In this document: piece after piece, positions 12,429 through 38,925 of the stretch | Numbering within the stretch: the first letter of the stretch is position 1 | How the letters are laid out: each line of letters opens with the position of its first letter | Source of the DNA: Lumbricus terrestris | Lineage: Eukaryota > Annelida > Clitellata > Crassiclitellata > Lumbricidae | Length of the DNA stretch: 64,000 nt | Assembly: GCA_949752735.1 (NCBI GenBank) | Contig: OX457037.1 | Location: 32,420,966-32,484,965 of the forward strand | Reading direction: 5' to 3' | Translations under genes and position numbers: made by a program | The notes under the pieces: model-generated | Database searches by the model: none | Seen by the model: only the letters and a program-made list of their open reading frames with translations | Told to the model about the DNA's origin: nothing

Positions 12429-12431
<3 letters not shown>

Positions 12432-12550
12432 GCCGTAGCTAGGCCCTGCTAAGTGGGTGTTTTGGGTGTTTGAACACCCTCCGAAATTAAATAATAAATT
12501 ATTATGCAATGACATAATGCATTCACTAGCACATGATGTTAGAAATAGTG

Positions 12551-12591
<41 letters not shown>

Positions 12592-12596
12592 TGGCA
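12429..12596. mobile_element. CCGTAGCTAGG-family MITE fragment ending in (AT)n
   Basis: AAAGCCGTAGCTAGG followed by GGGTGTTTGAACACCC matches the left end of the complete MITE at 55771-56026. The shared text continues through ACATGATGT and is then replaced by an (AT)n tract at about 12552-12590. No right terminus is present. Confidence 0.6.
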
Positions 12597-13238
12597 GCAC
12601 ATGCAGAAACCGCCATGAATTAGAGCTCACGATGCCTCTTCAAACCCTTAAGGTCAGCTGATTCGGTTGCTTGTGAATTTGCTGACGGGTCGAGTAAACA
12701 ATAAACACATCCCCTATATAATATAATGAAATACTGACTATACGGCCTTGACCTTCATTATATTTAGATAATATAATATAGGACTATTATAATAGATAAA
12801 TATATTGGATGAAGATTAGAACGATTCCAATGCATGCATGGCTAATTAAAGTTCTATAAGAAAATTAGCAACGTAAACACTAAACAGACTGTTGTGCGTC
12901 TTTTGTTGATTATGTGACGTTGCCGTGGCTACGATTCTGCGATAAAGCGTTCCTTTTGAGATTTTGTGTTCGGAGAGAGCGGGTGTACTTTTGCGAGTTG
13001 AGTGATTGAGAGAGTTTAAAGTGAGATAAAGACAGTTTCTTCATTAGTTTTTCTAGTTAGTTTCTTCTTTCCTCGTTTCTAAAGTTAGTGTTTCTTCGTT
13101 ATTTCTCGTTTTTCCAGTTTTTCCATAGTTAGTTATAGTTCACCGTTTATCCGTTAGTTCCTCGTTAATATTATCCTGGCATTATTATTCGTATCGACAG
13201 TTTCTTCATTTGATTTTATCGTATATTAGTTACAAGAT

Positions 13239-13841
13239 ATGTGGCAAAGGCTGCGTAAAATTCGAGAGTCGCTGAGAGCGCGTAATGCAGCGGCGCAAGA
13301 GGCTGCAGCGCAGGAGTCTTTGGCGGACGGTGGTTCCACGGGGGGCTTGGCCTCTGGGGCACGGAGGAGAGGGTGTGCCGCTTTTCTTCGTCGGCGGTCG
13401 AGGAGGACCCTACCAACGATCGTCGAGGAACGATCTTCTCAGGTCCTTTTCCCGCCCGATCTTTCACTGAACAAGAAGGGCTCAAAGGTCCTGGTTGTTG
13501 CAACGACGCTCAGGTCAATCCTCCATTTCTCCCTTCGACTGTCACTAGCCTGCACTGACCTACGGCATCTCTCTGAAACCGACGCAAGTGTTGTCAACAT
13601 CTCGCCTGGTGGCGCTGACGATGAGCCGACCACCAGTGATCGGCCGGACGTCTCTCTTCCTGAGCCTGGAGCAACTCACGAAGCCACGTCGTCTGTTGAT
13701 GGAATTCCGGGAGAGCAGAGACAGCTGGATGATGTCGACGTTGATCAAGTTCCGCAGACCGAACTGGAGCCCGATGTCCCGGATGACAGATTCCGACGAA
13801 CAGGCACCCGGATCTCTTGGGAATCGGAGGACACTGTGTAG
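13239..13841 (+). CDS. Hypothetical protein, 200 codons, function unknown
   Basis: An open frame from ATG 13239 to TAG 13841 lies in sequence clearly richer in GC than its flanks. The N-terminal 60 residues are basic and Ala-rich (RKIRESLRARNAAAQEAAAQ), suggesting a short helix. The middle has a hydrophobic stretch (VLVVATTLRSILHFSLRLSL), and the last 80 residues are acidic, rich in Asp, Glu, Pro and Thr. I recognise no domain. A pyrimidine-rich stretch with repeated TTTCTTC (about 13030-13210) precedes the start and could be a 5' UTR. A minisatellite begins about 90 bp after the stop. Overlapping frames on both strands are also open here, which weakens the case. It could be a first exon, a lineage-specific gene or a chance ORF in GC-rich DNA. 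Confidence 0.35.
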   Translation: MWQRLRKIRESLRARNAAAQEAAAQESLADGGSTGGLASGARRRGCAAFLRRRSRRTLPTIVEERSSQVLFPPDLSLNKKGSKVLVVATTLRSILHFSLRLSLACTDLRHLSETDASVVNISPGGADDEPTTSDRPDVSLPEPGATHEATSSVDGIPGEQRQLDDVDVDQVPQTELEPDVPDDRFRRTGTRISWESEDTV

Positions 13842-13929
13842 CACGTCCCACCACTCCCGTCAGCCATCGCTCCTCCTTGAAAACCACAGAAACACAAACC
13901 TACCGATTGATGCCACAGAATTGTCACCC

Positions 13930-14458
13930 CATAACCAACACATGTCTACGAAACGGTGATGAATCGTCACCTCCTCAGAAAATACGAGTCTATGAAACGG
14001 TGAAGAAACGCCAACCCTCAGAAAATACGGGTCTATGAAACGGTGAAGAAACACCACCCCTCAGAAAATACGGGTCTATGAAACGGTGAAGAAACACCAC
14101 CCCCTTAGAAAATTCGAGTCCATGAAACGGTGAAGAAACGCCACCCCTCAGAAAATACGAGTCTGTGAAACGGAGAAGAAACGCCACCCCCCTCAGAAAA
14201 TACGAGTCTACGAAACGGTAAAGAAACGCCACCCACTCAGAAAATACGGGTCTATGAAACGGAGAAGAAACGCCACCCCTTCAGAAAATACGAGTCTGTG
14301 AAACGGAGAAGAAACGCCACCCCTCAGAAAATATTGAGTCTGTGAAACGGAGAAGAAACGCCAACCCCTCAGAAAATACGAGTCTATGAAACGGAGAAGA
14401 AACACCACCCCCTCAGAAAATACGGGTCTATGAAACGGAGAAGAAACACCACCTTCAG
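13930..14458. repeat. Minisatellite, 43-46-bp unit, about 12 copies
   Basis: The unit contains CTCAGAAAATACGAGTCTAT followed by GAAACGGTGAAGAAACGCCACC. Copies differ by a few substitutions (GGTGAAG or GGAGAAG; CGCC or CACC) and by runs of 2-5 C. On the minus strand the array reads as a Phe/Leu/Gly-rich repeat protein in several frames, with frame changes between units, so I treat it as non-coding. Confidence 0.9.
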
Positions 14459-16585
14459 GTAGGCTAACATTACAGAATCTGAGTGTTGGTTGCAAGTATA
14501 GCGCGTAAAGGTAGTAGGCTAAGTAAGGTCTCTAGGTAGGCAGTGAGGTAGTAAGTAAATCACTGATGACTGCATAATATTAACTCATTATTACACTGCT
14601 AGTCTGTTACTCTTTGGCACGGACCTTGTCCGCAAGAGTTGCTCTTCTCCTGCTGTTTATATCAATAAGGATATACTGAACTGCTGTTGATACAGACTGC
14701 TAAGTTCATAAAAAGTCGAGAGCAGTCGCGATAGCTTAGCGACTGGGTGCGATATGACGTCTGCGGCTGAGGCATAATAATTATTCCGATCAATCTAGGC
14801 GAAGCGTTACATAAAATGTGTAATTGCGATTACAATTACAATGCTCTAGGCGCAGCTGTCGCTTTGTAATGTAATGTAACGAATGCAGCATTAGGCCTAT
14901 AATTATTATATAACAACTGCGCAATATCATAGAGCCATGAGATGTACCGTCGAAGGCTTTGGGCGTTACTATGAGTAGGCTACATTAAGTTTTATAGTAG
15001 ATGGCGTCAGAGTTGCTGTTTAGCCAATGTGGTGAGTTTTCATTAGGTAAGTTAAAGTATAGGTCATGATTTGACCAGTTTAGTCACTGTTGGCTTCTGT
15101 AGGCCTAATTAAACTTTAGACCGCACCTATTAATGATACAAAGGAAACCTACAGGCCTACCTTAGTAAGTATAACATTATCTCTGCGCCTGATCTTAATA
15201 GGCTATAGGCCTACTAATAGTTTCCTTGCTGTTTCGTTTAGATTCCTTCGTGGGTAATGGGTATGCGAACTGCAGTTGATTTGATACCAGGCTATCAGCC
15301 GACGCTTCTGCTATATGAAAGAGAATTCCCGTCCAGAAGACATGGAGTTGTGGTCTGCCAGAAAAAGAGCACCACAAATGTGAGTAGCCACTAAACATCG
15401 TTTTGGTCCTTTGCTTTCTAGAAAGCCCCAATGGTTTTTTTTCAGTTAAGCCTACCAGTGTTGGGATGGGTTGGCGGAAGGATGGGGGATGGGTTGTGGA
15501 GAGAATGGTCAAGGGAATGATGTGGGAGGCAGTTAGTTGATTGCCATCATTTGGTGGGTCAAAGTTCCATCATTGTTTCTGTGGTCATGTTAAGTTTTGT
15601 GCTGTTTATCGATGGCTATATCAAAACCGTTTTGTGCGCTCTTTTCAATGACTATATACAATCATGCGCGTCAATTTTTTTACTGGCAACGAACCAGAGA
15701 TATGCAAAACGAGTAAGAATTGAAGTGACGCTGTCGTCTGTTCGCCTAAAAATGAGACGCCTTCTCAAAACAAACCTCAACTCTCTAGGTTAGAAAGGGC
15801 TCACATTTTAAACAACTCTCGAATGTGGGTTATAATTAAAGAGGCCCATACTTAAAACAACCGTCTGCAGTTTTAAATTTCTCGACTGTCAATTAAACGA
15901 GATCAATCATCAGTGCACTGGTGCACTTCTGTGTACGGCTGTCACCAAGTTTTCCCAGTAACCTATTATAGGCCTAACTGTTTTTTTCTTATCTGTTTAT
16001 CTTGAGATGCTTTATTCGCATTTCTTTCGTCTATTCTCACTGTAGGACAGCAGCATGATGATTTCGGACGGTGGCGCCAATAAGAACACGGTTGCACCTC
16101 TTCACTTCGTCTAAGGGCAGAGAAGATCATCTCGTCGGCTTCGCAATAAGAAATCATGTCAACATCGATCGTCATTCGACATCGCTGGTGAGTAACTTCA
16201 ACTTGTTTATTGATCCCAAAAATATAAAACAAACAATTATGCATTCATAATAGTACACAAAGCGATTGATTGCTGTTAACAATTATGCATTCATAATAGT
16301 ACACAAAGTGATTAACTGCAGTTAATGATTGCGATGGTATAGCTTAGTGTACAGTTATTACTGTGAAATGTAGGGAGCAATAGGCTACCCGAAGGGAGTG
16401 ATCCCGCTATTGGGGCCTATTTACCAAAGGAAAAAATTCTTCACTATTATATGATTAATGATAATAGATTAGAAAACAGATAGAAATGGCAGTATTTTTG
16501 GAATCAATTAAATAACAGCAGTGGGTTACCTTCCCTCTGCTCAACTTAAAAAGAATGGGGGGAAAACACGGAATAAATGGGTTGT
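14459..16585. other. Intergenic, nothing convincing
   Basis: AT-rich DNA with several TAGGCCTA octamers (for example near 14893, 15105, 15206 and 15972). A 30-bp segment ending in an ATGCATTCATAATAGTACAC motif is directly repeated at about 16237 and 16280. No gene, RNA gene or complete transposon is seen. Confidence 0.5.
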
Positions 16586-17011
16586 TCATTTTACATTTTT
16601 TAATGTGTGTGCACGGATTTGGGATTTAAATCGATCGAGACTCCTGGATGCACGAATATTTTCCGGTATATTATTCCATAAAAGAGGACCCTGATACTTA
16701 ATAGAAAATTTTCTAGTGTTTGTTTTAGCAAAGACACTTATGTAGATTCTATTATTTCTAATGGCTTTAGTATATAAGTTAGTATAAGAAACCCAAGTCC
16801 TATAATTGACTGTCGTCATGATACCTGGCAGAATCATGAATGAATGAGTGAGTGAATGAATGAATGAATGAATGAATGAATGAATGAATGAGTGAATGAA
16901 TGAATGAATGTGCTCATGCAGCTCATGCATATAGGTCCGCATTCTGACATCAGTTACATTAGAGATTAAAATCTTGATGTGCACCGGTCTTGGCAGAAAA
17001 TCAGCAACCAT
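16586..17011 (-). pseudogene. LINE reverse-transcriptase C-terminal relic
   Basis: The minus strand ends with FSIKYQGPLLWNNIPENIRA followed by SRSLDRFKSQIRAHTL. This is the characteristic tail after the reverse-transcriptase domain of non-LTR retrotransposons (compare the common form YQGPKLWNSIP). The upstream part is interrupted by a (GAAT)n microsatellite at 16835-16911. Only the C-terminal end survives. Confidence 0.7.
16835..16911. repeat. (GAAT)n microsatellite
   Basis: About 19 GAAT units with occasional GAGT, inside the LINE relic. Confidence 0.9.
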
Positions 17012-17850
17012 CAGTATTGAAGGGTCTTACCCAATTATAATTGAAAAATGAGCAGAGTCGAGAGCATATACGGTCAGTAGAGATAAACCTGTGCATTATT
17101 TTTTACATTCCATGTATCTAGCCTACTCGGAGGTGCTCGCCACGATCTCTAACCTATAGCCTACAGTCTACAGATGAAGTCTATTACCTGATGCCACAGT
17201 CGTCGTTAAACATATAGAACTGCCAACGCAGAAAAGAAGCACCTGCTCAAAGAAGTTTTCGCCTGCCGACAGAAAGAGTCGCATGTTGAAAGGTCAGAGA
17301 AAAAGGTCGGAAACGTTTAATAATATCCTTATCTTGCCTACTTTACATTAGTTTACTGTTCAGCAGTTTATCAAATCTTCTTATACACATCAGCTGGCTT
17401 TATGTAACAAATAACAATTATAGGCGATGCTATGCTAAGCATAGTCTACCTTAATCTGAATTGTCGCATTTTACCTTGCAGTACCACATTCCTTAGTTAC
17501 GTAGCTTGACATACTTGACACAGGGGTAAGCCGGGGTAAGTTGGAGGATGGGCAAGATGCCATTGTGGCGCAGCTGGCGCTATACGCCTAAATGGCTAAG
17601 TATTGTCATTGGCGACTCTCAGGTCACGTCAGGTGTATGTCTAGCCGGAAATAAGGTTGCCAGCCAATGAGAAAAGCAATTTCTACACCTGTTCAATGAA
17701 TGTAAGACTGAATGTTAAAAGTAGAGATCGTACAAGTGGAGGTTTATGTTTCTTCCACTATTTATCAATCGTAATTACTTTCGTTATATTATTTTTTCCA
17801 GTCGGCTTCTGGGATTTTTCTGCCTGATGGAGGATGAGATGGATTCTGGG

Positions 17851-17854
<4 letters not shown>

Positions 17855-17913
<59 letters not shown>

Positions 17914-17949
17914 CTCTGTGTCGTCGGTGTGACGTGTGTGTGTGTGTGC
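17855..17949. repeat. (GT)n microsatellite
   Basis: A nearly pure GT run at about 17857-17911, followed by a second short GT block to 17949. Confidence 0.95.
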
Positions 17950-18597
17950 GGGTTTGTTTTTGTGTTTGTGTGTCAGTTGGTTGTTGTTAGTAGTAGACCT
18001 GCCGGGTCTCTGGCGTGGCTTAGAATCCCGTAAGCCCGTTACATGGCAGGGGCACCCTTGTGGTGCTTACTAATGATAGGCTTGTCGGTAGTTCTGTGTT
18101 GTCTATGTCCATTGTCCATGTATCTTTGTCTTGGAGTGAGCGGAGGGAAGGAAGGTGGACGTGAGAAGGAAGAGGAGGTTCGCAGAGAGTGGGTGAAAAC
18201 GCCAACGAGAATCAAAGGACGAAGTCAATGTGAAACTGGAGAAAATATGGACGAGAACATTCACTTCCTTTGACAAATATGCCTAAACTTGGAAGCGGAG
18301 GCAAACGAAAAACCAGAGTTTATCGAATATGCTCATCCGACAGGACTGGAGAACATCGATATGCATTGCACATTAGATCGCAATTTACTTAATGATCATC
18401 ATGGAAGAGGATCTTTAGGACTCTTCCTAATGTTGAATTCTATTGCAAACAAAGCAATTAGACAATCTGGTGAAACTTTATGTCAGTGATTCGTTGTAAA
18501 AAATTATTATTATTTTGAACTACTGTTTTATTCGTTGTAAATTCACGATTGCTTTCCTGATTCTCATCCGAAGACTTAATCCAATGAAAGATCTACC

Positions 18598-18762
18598 GGG
18601 GGTCGTCAATGGGGGGATTGTCAATGGAGGGATCGTCAATGGGGAGATCGTCAATGGAGGGATCGTCAATGGGGAGATCGTCAATGGAGGGATCGTCAAT
18701 GGAGAGATCGTCAATGGGGGGATCGTCAATGGAGGGGTCGTCAATGGGGGGTCGTCAATTAA
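18598..18762. repeat. 15-bp minisatellite (GGGATCGTCAATGGR)
   Basis: About 11 copies of a 15-bp unit. GGAGG and GGGGA variants alternate, giving a 30-bp higher-order period in the middle. The unit length is a multiple of three, so all frames stay open (for example a Gly-Ile-Val-Asn repeat). That explains the ORFs here without needing a gene. Confidence 0.93.
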
Positions 18763-19034
18763 TGACGTCCGCGAAATATGATCCATTCTAGCAGCAGTAG
18801 CTAGTTATGTAAGCCTAGCCAGATGCCATTTACGCAAACCTATCATCCAGTTTTCAAAGCATATTTAGTTAACCTTAAGAATCTGCTTTGCTTAAATACA
18901 CTGCCCACACAGCCACATTCGGGGATTCTGTCAAATCCATCTCAGGTAATCAGTACTAATTAAACTTTGTAATCAACAGTGTCACACTGATATTCATTAA
19001 CATGGTGAATATGCAAATTATGCATGCAAGAGCA

Positions 19035-19242
19035 CTTGTTATAAGCAACCCCTCAAGATTACTACTCAGAGGCACTCCCGACTACAGCACGGACACTGCA
19101 TCTGAGTTTCACACAGAAACGCATGAGCAGTTGCGAGTGAAGAACTTGCTCAGGGTCTCAACGTGGCGGCTTGAGGTGGATTCAACCTGCAACCTTCCGG
19201 CTGCAAGGCACCAAACATACCTCTACACCACCGTGCCTTTAT
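19035..19242 (-). mobile_element. tRNA-derived SINE, family A
   Basis: Read on the minus strand, it has a promoter-like head (GGTGGTGTAGAGGTATG, then a B-box-like GGTTGAATCC), a body with GAGCAAGTTCTTCACT and GAAACTCAGATGCAGTGTCC, and a 3' end with GGGAGTGCCTCTGAGTAG. The same layout recurs at 22422, 25905, 27655 and 39405. Confidence 0.8.
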
Positions 19243-19582
19243 AAATACAATTGTATACTTTTTACCTGCATCATGAAGCATGGTCTAAGTTATATACCGG
19301 TAGTACGTTAGACATGTGCTGCTCTAACAACAAACAGATTTGAGATACTGAGTTTCTCAATTGGCGAGCATCGTTTCACCAATCGCCATCTCATAAGCGT
19401 TATAATCTACTTGTACTTACACTTGATCAATCGATCACAATTTATATAGCGTCCCTTTAACCCTTTATAAGCGATAAGCGCCCAGGGCAGGCACAGTTAA
19501 TATAAATACATATTATGTATAGGTAAGAGAAAATAATCAAGCGTATAACATCGTTGAATTGAAATCAGTAAAAAAGTAAGTG

Positions 19583-19612
19583 GTGGTAATATATATATAT
19601 ATATATATATAT
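19583..19612. repeat. (TA)n microsatellite
   Basis: A short uninterrupted AT/TA run. Confidence 0.85.
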
Positions 19613-20015
19613 GTCACTGGCTGTTCCATGGCTTTTTTAACGTGCAGTTCTACACAAAATGTGCAGTTCTAAATGGATTCGTGCAGTTGTAGAAATACTT
19701 CCGTCACGTTCTGTGCAGTTAAAACTAGTAAAAAAAGGTCATTTTCCTCAGATTTGGAGTAATTTACCATGGAGGATGTGAAAGGAGAGAAGAGGATGTG
19801 CAGTTCTAAAAATTCCTTAGAAACAGCCCTGGGCTGTTTGGGCTATAAGTGACATGGCAACATACTTGCCACTAGCTGTTTGGGCTACATATGACGTGGC
19901 AACATGTTTGCCACTAGATGTTTATACCATGCACTCTAGACATCGCTGAAGTCTTCATTATATATGTAAAAATGATATAACATCATGTAAGGTTTGAAAA
20001 CGAGTATTAATTGGT
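19613..20015. repeat. Diverged repeats with GTGCAGTTCTA motifs
   Basis: GTGCAGTT(C/G)TA occurs four times at about 19640-19810. It is followed by two copies of a 45-bp unit (GGCTGTTTGGGCTA, then TTGCCACTA) at about 19835 and 19876. It looks like a decayed non-coding transposon, but no paired termini are visible. Confidence 0.4.
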
Positions 20016-20148
20016 CATGGGCAGAGACTTGGTCTACAACTTATGGGGCCGAACGAGTGGCCGAAGGAAGGACAAATGTACAGAACGTCCCCCCCACCAC
20101 ATACGTCGAGGGGGACCGTCCCTCTGTCACCCTAAGTCTCCGCCCATG
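20016..20148. mobile_element. MITE, CATGGGCGGAGAC family, with 8-bp TSD
   Basis: Starts CATGGGCAGAGACTT and ends AAGTCTCCGCCCATG, flanked by a perfect TAATTGGT duplication at 20008-20015 and 20149-20156. At 133 bp it is the shortest complete copy in the window. Confidence 0.9.
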
Positions 20149-20271
20149 TAATTGGTAGTGACATCTTGTGAATCCACATGCATTAGGTTACTTGCAAAAT
20201 ACTGTACATTAATTTTTAGTACATTGCATGCAGCGGCAAATATATTGCCACTAGCTTATACAGGGTTAAGG

Positions 20272-20438
20272 CAGGGTTTAAAGTGGGTGGGAACGCGTGG
20301 GAACAGCATTCCCACTGCTCTCAAATTTCTTGTCTTGCGTTCCCACTGCTCACCATGCATGGAACACTGGAAACATGGGCATTCCCAATAAAACTTCATC
20401 AGCGTTCCCACTGCTCACCCAAAGCACTTTAACCACTG
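20272..20438. mobile_element. hAT-type MITE with 8-bp TSD (167 bp)
   Basis: Ends CAGGGTTTAAAGTG and CACTTTAACCACTG are inverted with two mismatches. They are flanked by a perfect duplication GGTTAAGG (20264-20271 and 20439-20446). The interior has GTTCCCACTGCTCACC repeated. A short SINE family A tail follows at about 20447. Confidence 0.88.
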
Positions 20439-21098
20439 GGTTAAGGTCCCTACTCGGAGGCGCTCCATGTTGAAGTGCCGTTATAACCAGAACAATTATC
20501 AAACAGCACAGCATTGAGACAATGAAGAATTTGTAGAACTCTGCAGATGCCGGTATATTCACGAGCATTAAAATATTACTTCATCACTGCAAACCAATAT
20601 ATTTCAGACGCAGTGGCAGTTATACAATTTCAGAAGGTCGTGTCAGGGTCATAGCATGGGGGGTGGGGAGTTATTCAGCAGGTTGAAGAAATCAAATGTA
20701 AAGAAGACAATACAAATTCAAAATAATTTTTGGCAAAACTATAAGGCAAGTCAAGAGTAAAATTGGCAGTATGTCAAATGACCTGCCACGACCTATGGCG
20801 GTGCTGACACTGTCACGTGGTGGACGAGTGGTAAAAATATGAACAACATACCGTCGACAGCATCAACGGATAGTGGCAAAGCATAATGAGAAGACGTTTA
20901 TCTGACACTTCATAGTCATTCAATAAGGAAGAAAATAAAGCGTTTACTAACACAAACAGAATAAATTTACAGAAACATCAATTCAGAGATCAATACTGGA
21001 TAAATTTGTTTAATTTAGAAAGAGATAACACATCTACCTGGCAAAACATTTCCGCAATAACAAACATTGCAACAAAGCGGCATTTAACGCCGACAGAT

Positions 21099-21104
21099 TT
21101 TATT
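21099..21104 (-). terminator. Candidate VCP poly(A) signal
   Basis: AATAAA on the minus strand lies about 180 bp after the VCP stop codon. It is the first such hexamer downstream and would give a compact 3' UTR. Confidence 0.5.
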
Positions 21105-21285
21105 GACAGAATACAACTTTTTTTAACGCTCGGAGCAGAGATGTTCAGCTTTGTCTTTATCAATTTAACGGAAAACAGTCGCCTATCGAAGTCAAAAGTC
21201 ACTCTCATATCGATTCGATGGACACAGAGTTAAACACTAACATCAGCATTGCCCAATCAATGTCTGTGCACAAACAGCTTAAAGC

Positions 21286-35776
<14,491 letters not shown>

Positions 35777-35960
35777 TTGTGCTGATAACGTCTAAATTTG
35801 CTGAACGGTGCCGAAGTATTTCAAAATGCGTTCTACGTAGTGCAAAATCTTTCGACTCTTCCAAAATGACAAGTCACTCAGCAACTCTTCTTCCAACGTC
35901 TCTTTCCGGTCCGAATCATTACTAAGGAGATTACATATCATTGCTAGAGTCAGGCAGTTT
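35777..35960 (-). promoter_or_regulatory. VCP 5' flank with ETS-like site
   Basis: Sequence just upstream of the VCP start codon. The minus strand contains ACCGGAAA near 35901-35908, about 125 bp upstream, which fits the ETS/GABP core common in housekeeping promoters. No TATA box is evident at a plausible distance. The transcription start is not determined. Confidence 0.35.
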
Positions 35961-36699
35961 CAATACGATCATTGATAGAGCGTTCATTGACTGTGCAAAC
36001 TTGAAACGACCAGAGTCTGTAATTTTTTTTATCAATCAGTGACAATCACGTATCTTTAAACATTTTAATTAGCCAAATTGCAATTACAAAATATTGACGA
36101 CCGAGTTTAGTTTAGCATTCTTTTTTCGTAATCGTAATCTCCAAACTTCTAAAACGTTATTCGAAAGCCAAGCATGGGGCACAAGCTTATTCACGAGTGC
36201 TGCACTGAGTCAAAAGGGTTGTCCATGGTGGTCCAGGTCGAGTTACATACAATAGGATCAAAGTGCGGAACAGCTACTGTTCATCAAATGCTGGCAGTAG
36301 AAACATTTAGGTTATCTAGCGCTATGAAAATAGCATATGTCATAGCGCTTGTTATTTGTTAACGCTTTTAGCAATGCGTGGTTATTGACTATGTTTAGTT
36401 TATTTGCATACTATTCTCCTGAGCATCATTATGGTTGAAGAAGATCGAGTGAAATTTGCGATTCTGCTTTTATCATGACTATGCATCAATCGTCTTTAGC
36501 ACTTGTGGACAAGGTGCATATGTGAGCTACGCTTGGATTTCAATTGCATGCACTTTAGAAAATTAAAGTTTATTATTGTTATGTTGAGCTGTTCAGAAGT
36601 ATACCCTCCATAAAACGATCTATGGAATACTGAAGCAGAAGAACAGTTCCGTTAGCATGCTCTGAGGGTATGAAATGTTAGCGACTTCATTTTTTATCC

Positions 36700-36925
36700 T
36701 TAGCATATGAGAGTGGATGCACAGTCCTCTCCCTCACCGTCTCATCTTCCCACCAACAGTGTACAGTCAGTACATGTACTCATCATAGTTGAGTTGGCTA
36801 GGGGCGCACAGATAGAGCAGAAATAGGCATATCTACAAAAATTTCTGCCCTAGCGGAAATTTGAACCTCTGAACTCTCGCTTGACAGTCCAGCACGCTAA
36901 CCACTAGACTACCGTGCAATTGCAT
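36700..36925 (-). mobile_element. tRNA-derived SINE, family B
   Basis: The minus strand begins with a tRNA-like head (GTAGTCTAGTGGTTAGCGTG, then B box GAGGTTCAAATTTCC). It continues through ATTTCTGCTCTATCTG to TGTTGGTGGGAAGATGAGAC and GGAGAGGACTG. A second copy lacking the head is at 43540-43690. The tail differs from family A. Confidence 0.7.
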
Positions 36926-37201
36926 GGGATAGTGCCTACTGAAATACTAGTCAGTATGACCAAGTTAGCAGACGTTTTTGACAGAGGACAGAGTGAGTAT
37001 TATTATGTAGTTTCCTTGATTTCCTTCACCAGTTTTTTGGCGTTTACCTCCACATCTAACAATAGAAGTTATACAACTAATGTAATGTATTGTAAGACAT
37101 GTGCAATTTTGAGTTATTTTGTGCAGATGAATTTTCTGCAGTTGTCAAACTATTCACTTTTGTCTTACTCTAAAACTGCACTTCTGCTTTGTACCTGACA
37201 A

Positions 37202-37376
37202 CATATTGGCGGAGTTTGGTTTCCGTTCTTGGAGGGGCTAAAGCCTTGGAGGGGTTAAAGCCTTCTTGGGGGGGGGCTAAGCCCAAGAAAGAAACCATTT
37301 ACATGGTAAAAAATGAATCTGGGTCTTCTTGGGGGGAGCTTAGCCCCCCCATAGCCCCTCATAAACTCCGCCCATG
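37202..37376. mobile_element. MITE, GGCGGAGTTTGG family, with 8-bp TSD
   Basis: The left end CATATTGGCGGAGTTTGG and the right end AAACTCCGCCCATG are inverted. They are flanked by a perfect CCTGACAA duplication (37194-37201 and 37377-37384). The interior is rich in G and C runs (AGGGGCTAAAGCC). A second copy is at 49427-49585. Confidence 0.88.
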
Positions 37377-37384
37377 CCTGACAA

Positions 37385-37548
37385 GCACTTTCCCATGGCC
37401 CTTGTGGACTTCGTGTCACAGAAGTTAAGGATCTGTTTTGAAATCAGATAGACCTACATATTCTGTAAGAGAAGACCCTTTCTTTTGTATCCATAGCAAC
37501 TCTATTCTCTTTACCTGTTGTTACATCATCGGTTGGCTACAGTAAAAC

Positions 37549-37580
<32 letters not shown>

Positions 37581-38925
37581 ACTATCCATTCTAAAATAAG
37601 ATATCTTCTATAGCAAGCCAGTTCACTTCAACACATTTATTACACATCAATAACCTAAAATAAAATTAGCATAATGATTTGTATTGCTAGTTTAAACACG
37701 ATATTTTTTTACAGGAGACACAAAAACAATTTAAACTACCTGGTAAGCAAATACTTTGCTGAACAAAACTAGGTGCAATCTCCAGCCTGGTGCAACTAAA
37801 ATATTATAAAAATCTCTCATTTATTTGACTTAATACATAAACGTCCCACTTATAAAATTCAGCTTTGAGCTGGATAACAGTAGGCCTAATGTTGCTAACA
37901 TGGGATCAAAACAATGCTGTCTTGCCTGCATTTGTTGAAGCATCAGAAGCTCTACAGTTGTATAAGATCACAGAGAAGATACCAAAGTTAACACTTAAAA
38001 GTTCACAAACCGTGTAACTGTAACAGTAAATGTATAAATCGCACAATTTTATTTAATAAAACACGAAACAAATGTTCCAAGCAATACTGAAACTGTAATT
38101 AAAAAACTCTTCGGTATTCTTTGTTCATGATGTATCACAGCAGTTTATTATTGTTAGCATTTAATGACATGTGTGCAAAGTCACACAGAAATGTTAATCT
38201 GAGGCACGGTTACAAGTTGCCAGGCGAAAAGCAGTTAGAAACCTTTTGAAGGCCAATTAGTTCTGAAGCTTTCTTGAAAGAAGAAAAAGATTTCTGGCAT
38301 CATAAAAATTGGTGGTCGTTTTAATTCCTTGGTGGCAGCAATTTAGAATACAGAAGAGACCACAACAGTGCTAAATTAGATGACAAAAGGAAGGCTGCAG
38401 TTGAAGACGCATACAGCACAAAGCCTTCAAATCAAACAGCTGATCAAAGCAGGAAAGTCAACTTTTTATCAGTGATATCATTGTGTTGTTTAAAACTTGT
38501 AGGGACAATTAATACTATTGCTTTACAGCATAAAGTGGCTGGTGAGTTTTGCGTAAAGTTTGCATAATCTTGATATCCTTGGTTCAATTTCACTTGAACT
38601 CTTTCAACATATCGTTTATCACAGTTCTAACACAAACGTCACATAAAACTACTCAAAATGTTCATCATTTACAGCAAAAAGATCATAAAACGGTTTGTTC
38701 TATTTCTTCATTCTTAATATCGTCGATAAGCGGTTCACATTTTCTGTTATCAGAACAATGTATATTGTCCCACAAAACTGCAAATAAAATACAGGATGCT
38801 TTATAAGAAATCAAGATCCTAAAAAGCCAGGATAGGATGCACATTTTGTGGACAGACATTCATAATTTAAAAATGGCATATCATCCAAAATACCCAAACT
38901 GGCTTGTTAAAAATCAATGCACTAT
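37385..38925. other. Intergenic, VCP-RIBC2 side, no gene seen
   Basis: AT-rich sequence with a short (GATT)n run at about 37550-37580. The far 3' UTR of RIBC2 may extend here, but I found no clear AATAAA on the minus strand close to its stop codon. Confidence 0.5.

Noticed and set aside
13930..14458. Possible CRISPR array
   Set aside because: The repeats are adjacent without unique spacers, the copies diverge, and the genome is animal.
13860..14495. Minus-strand repeat-protein frames (Phe/Leu/Gly-rich)
   Set aside because: They arise from the minisatellite; unit lengths vary and shift the frame between copies.
18043..18489. Two consecutive small ORFs of 76 and 66 codons
   Set aside because: No domain, no splice context and no homologous feel; the first has a hydrophobic start but sits beside GT-rich repeats.
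36174..36362. Divergent small ORF upstream of VCP
   Set aside because: 62 codons with no recognised motif, no splice signals and ordinary AT-rich composition.
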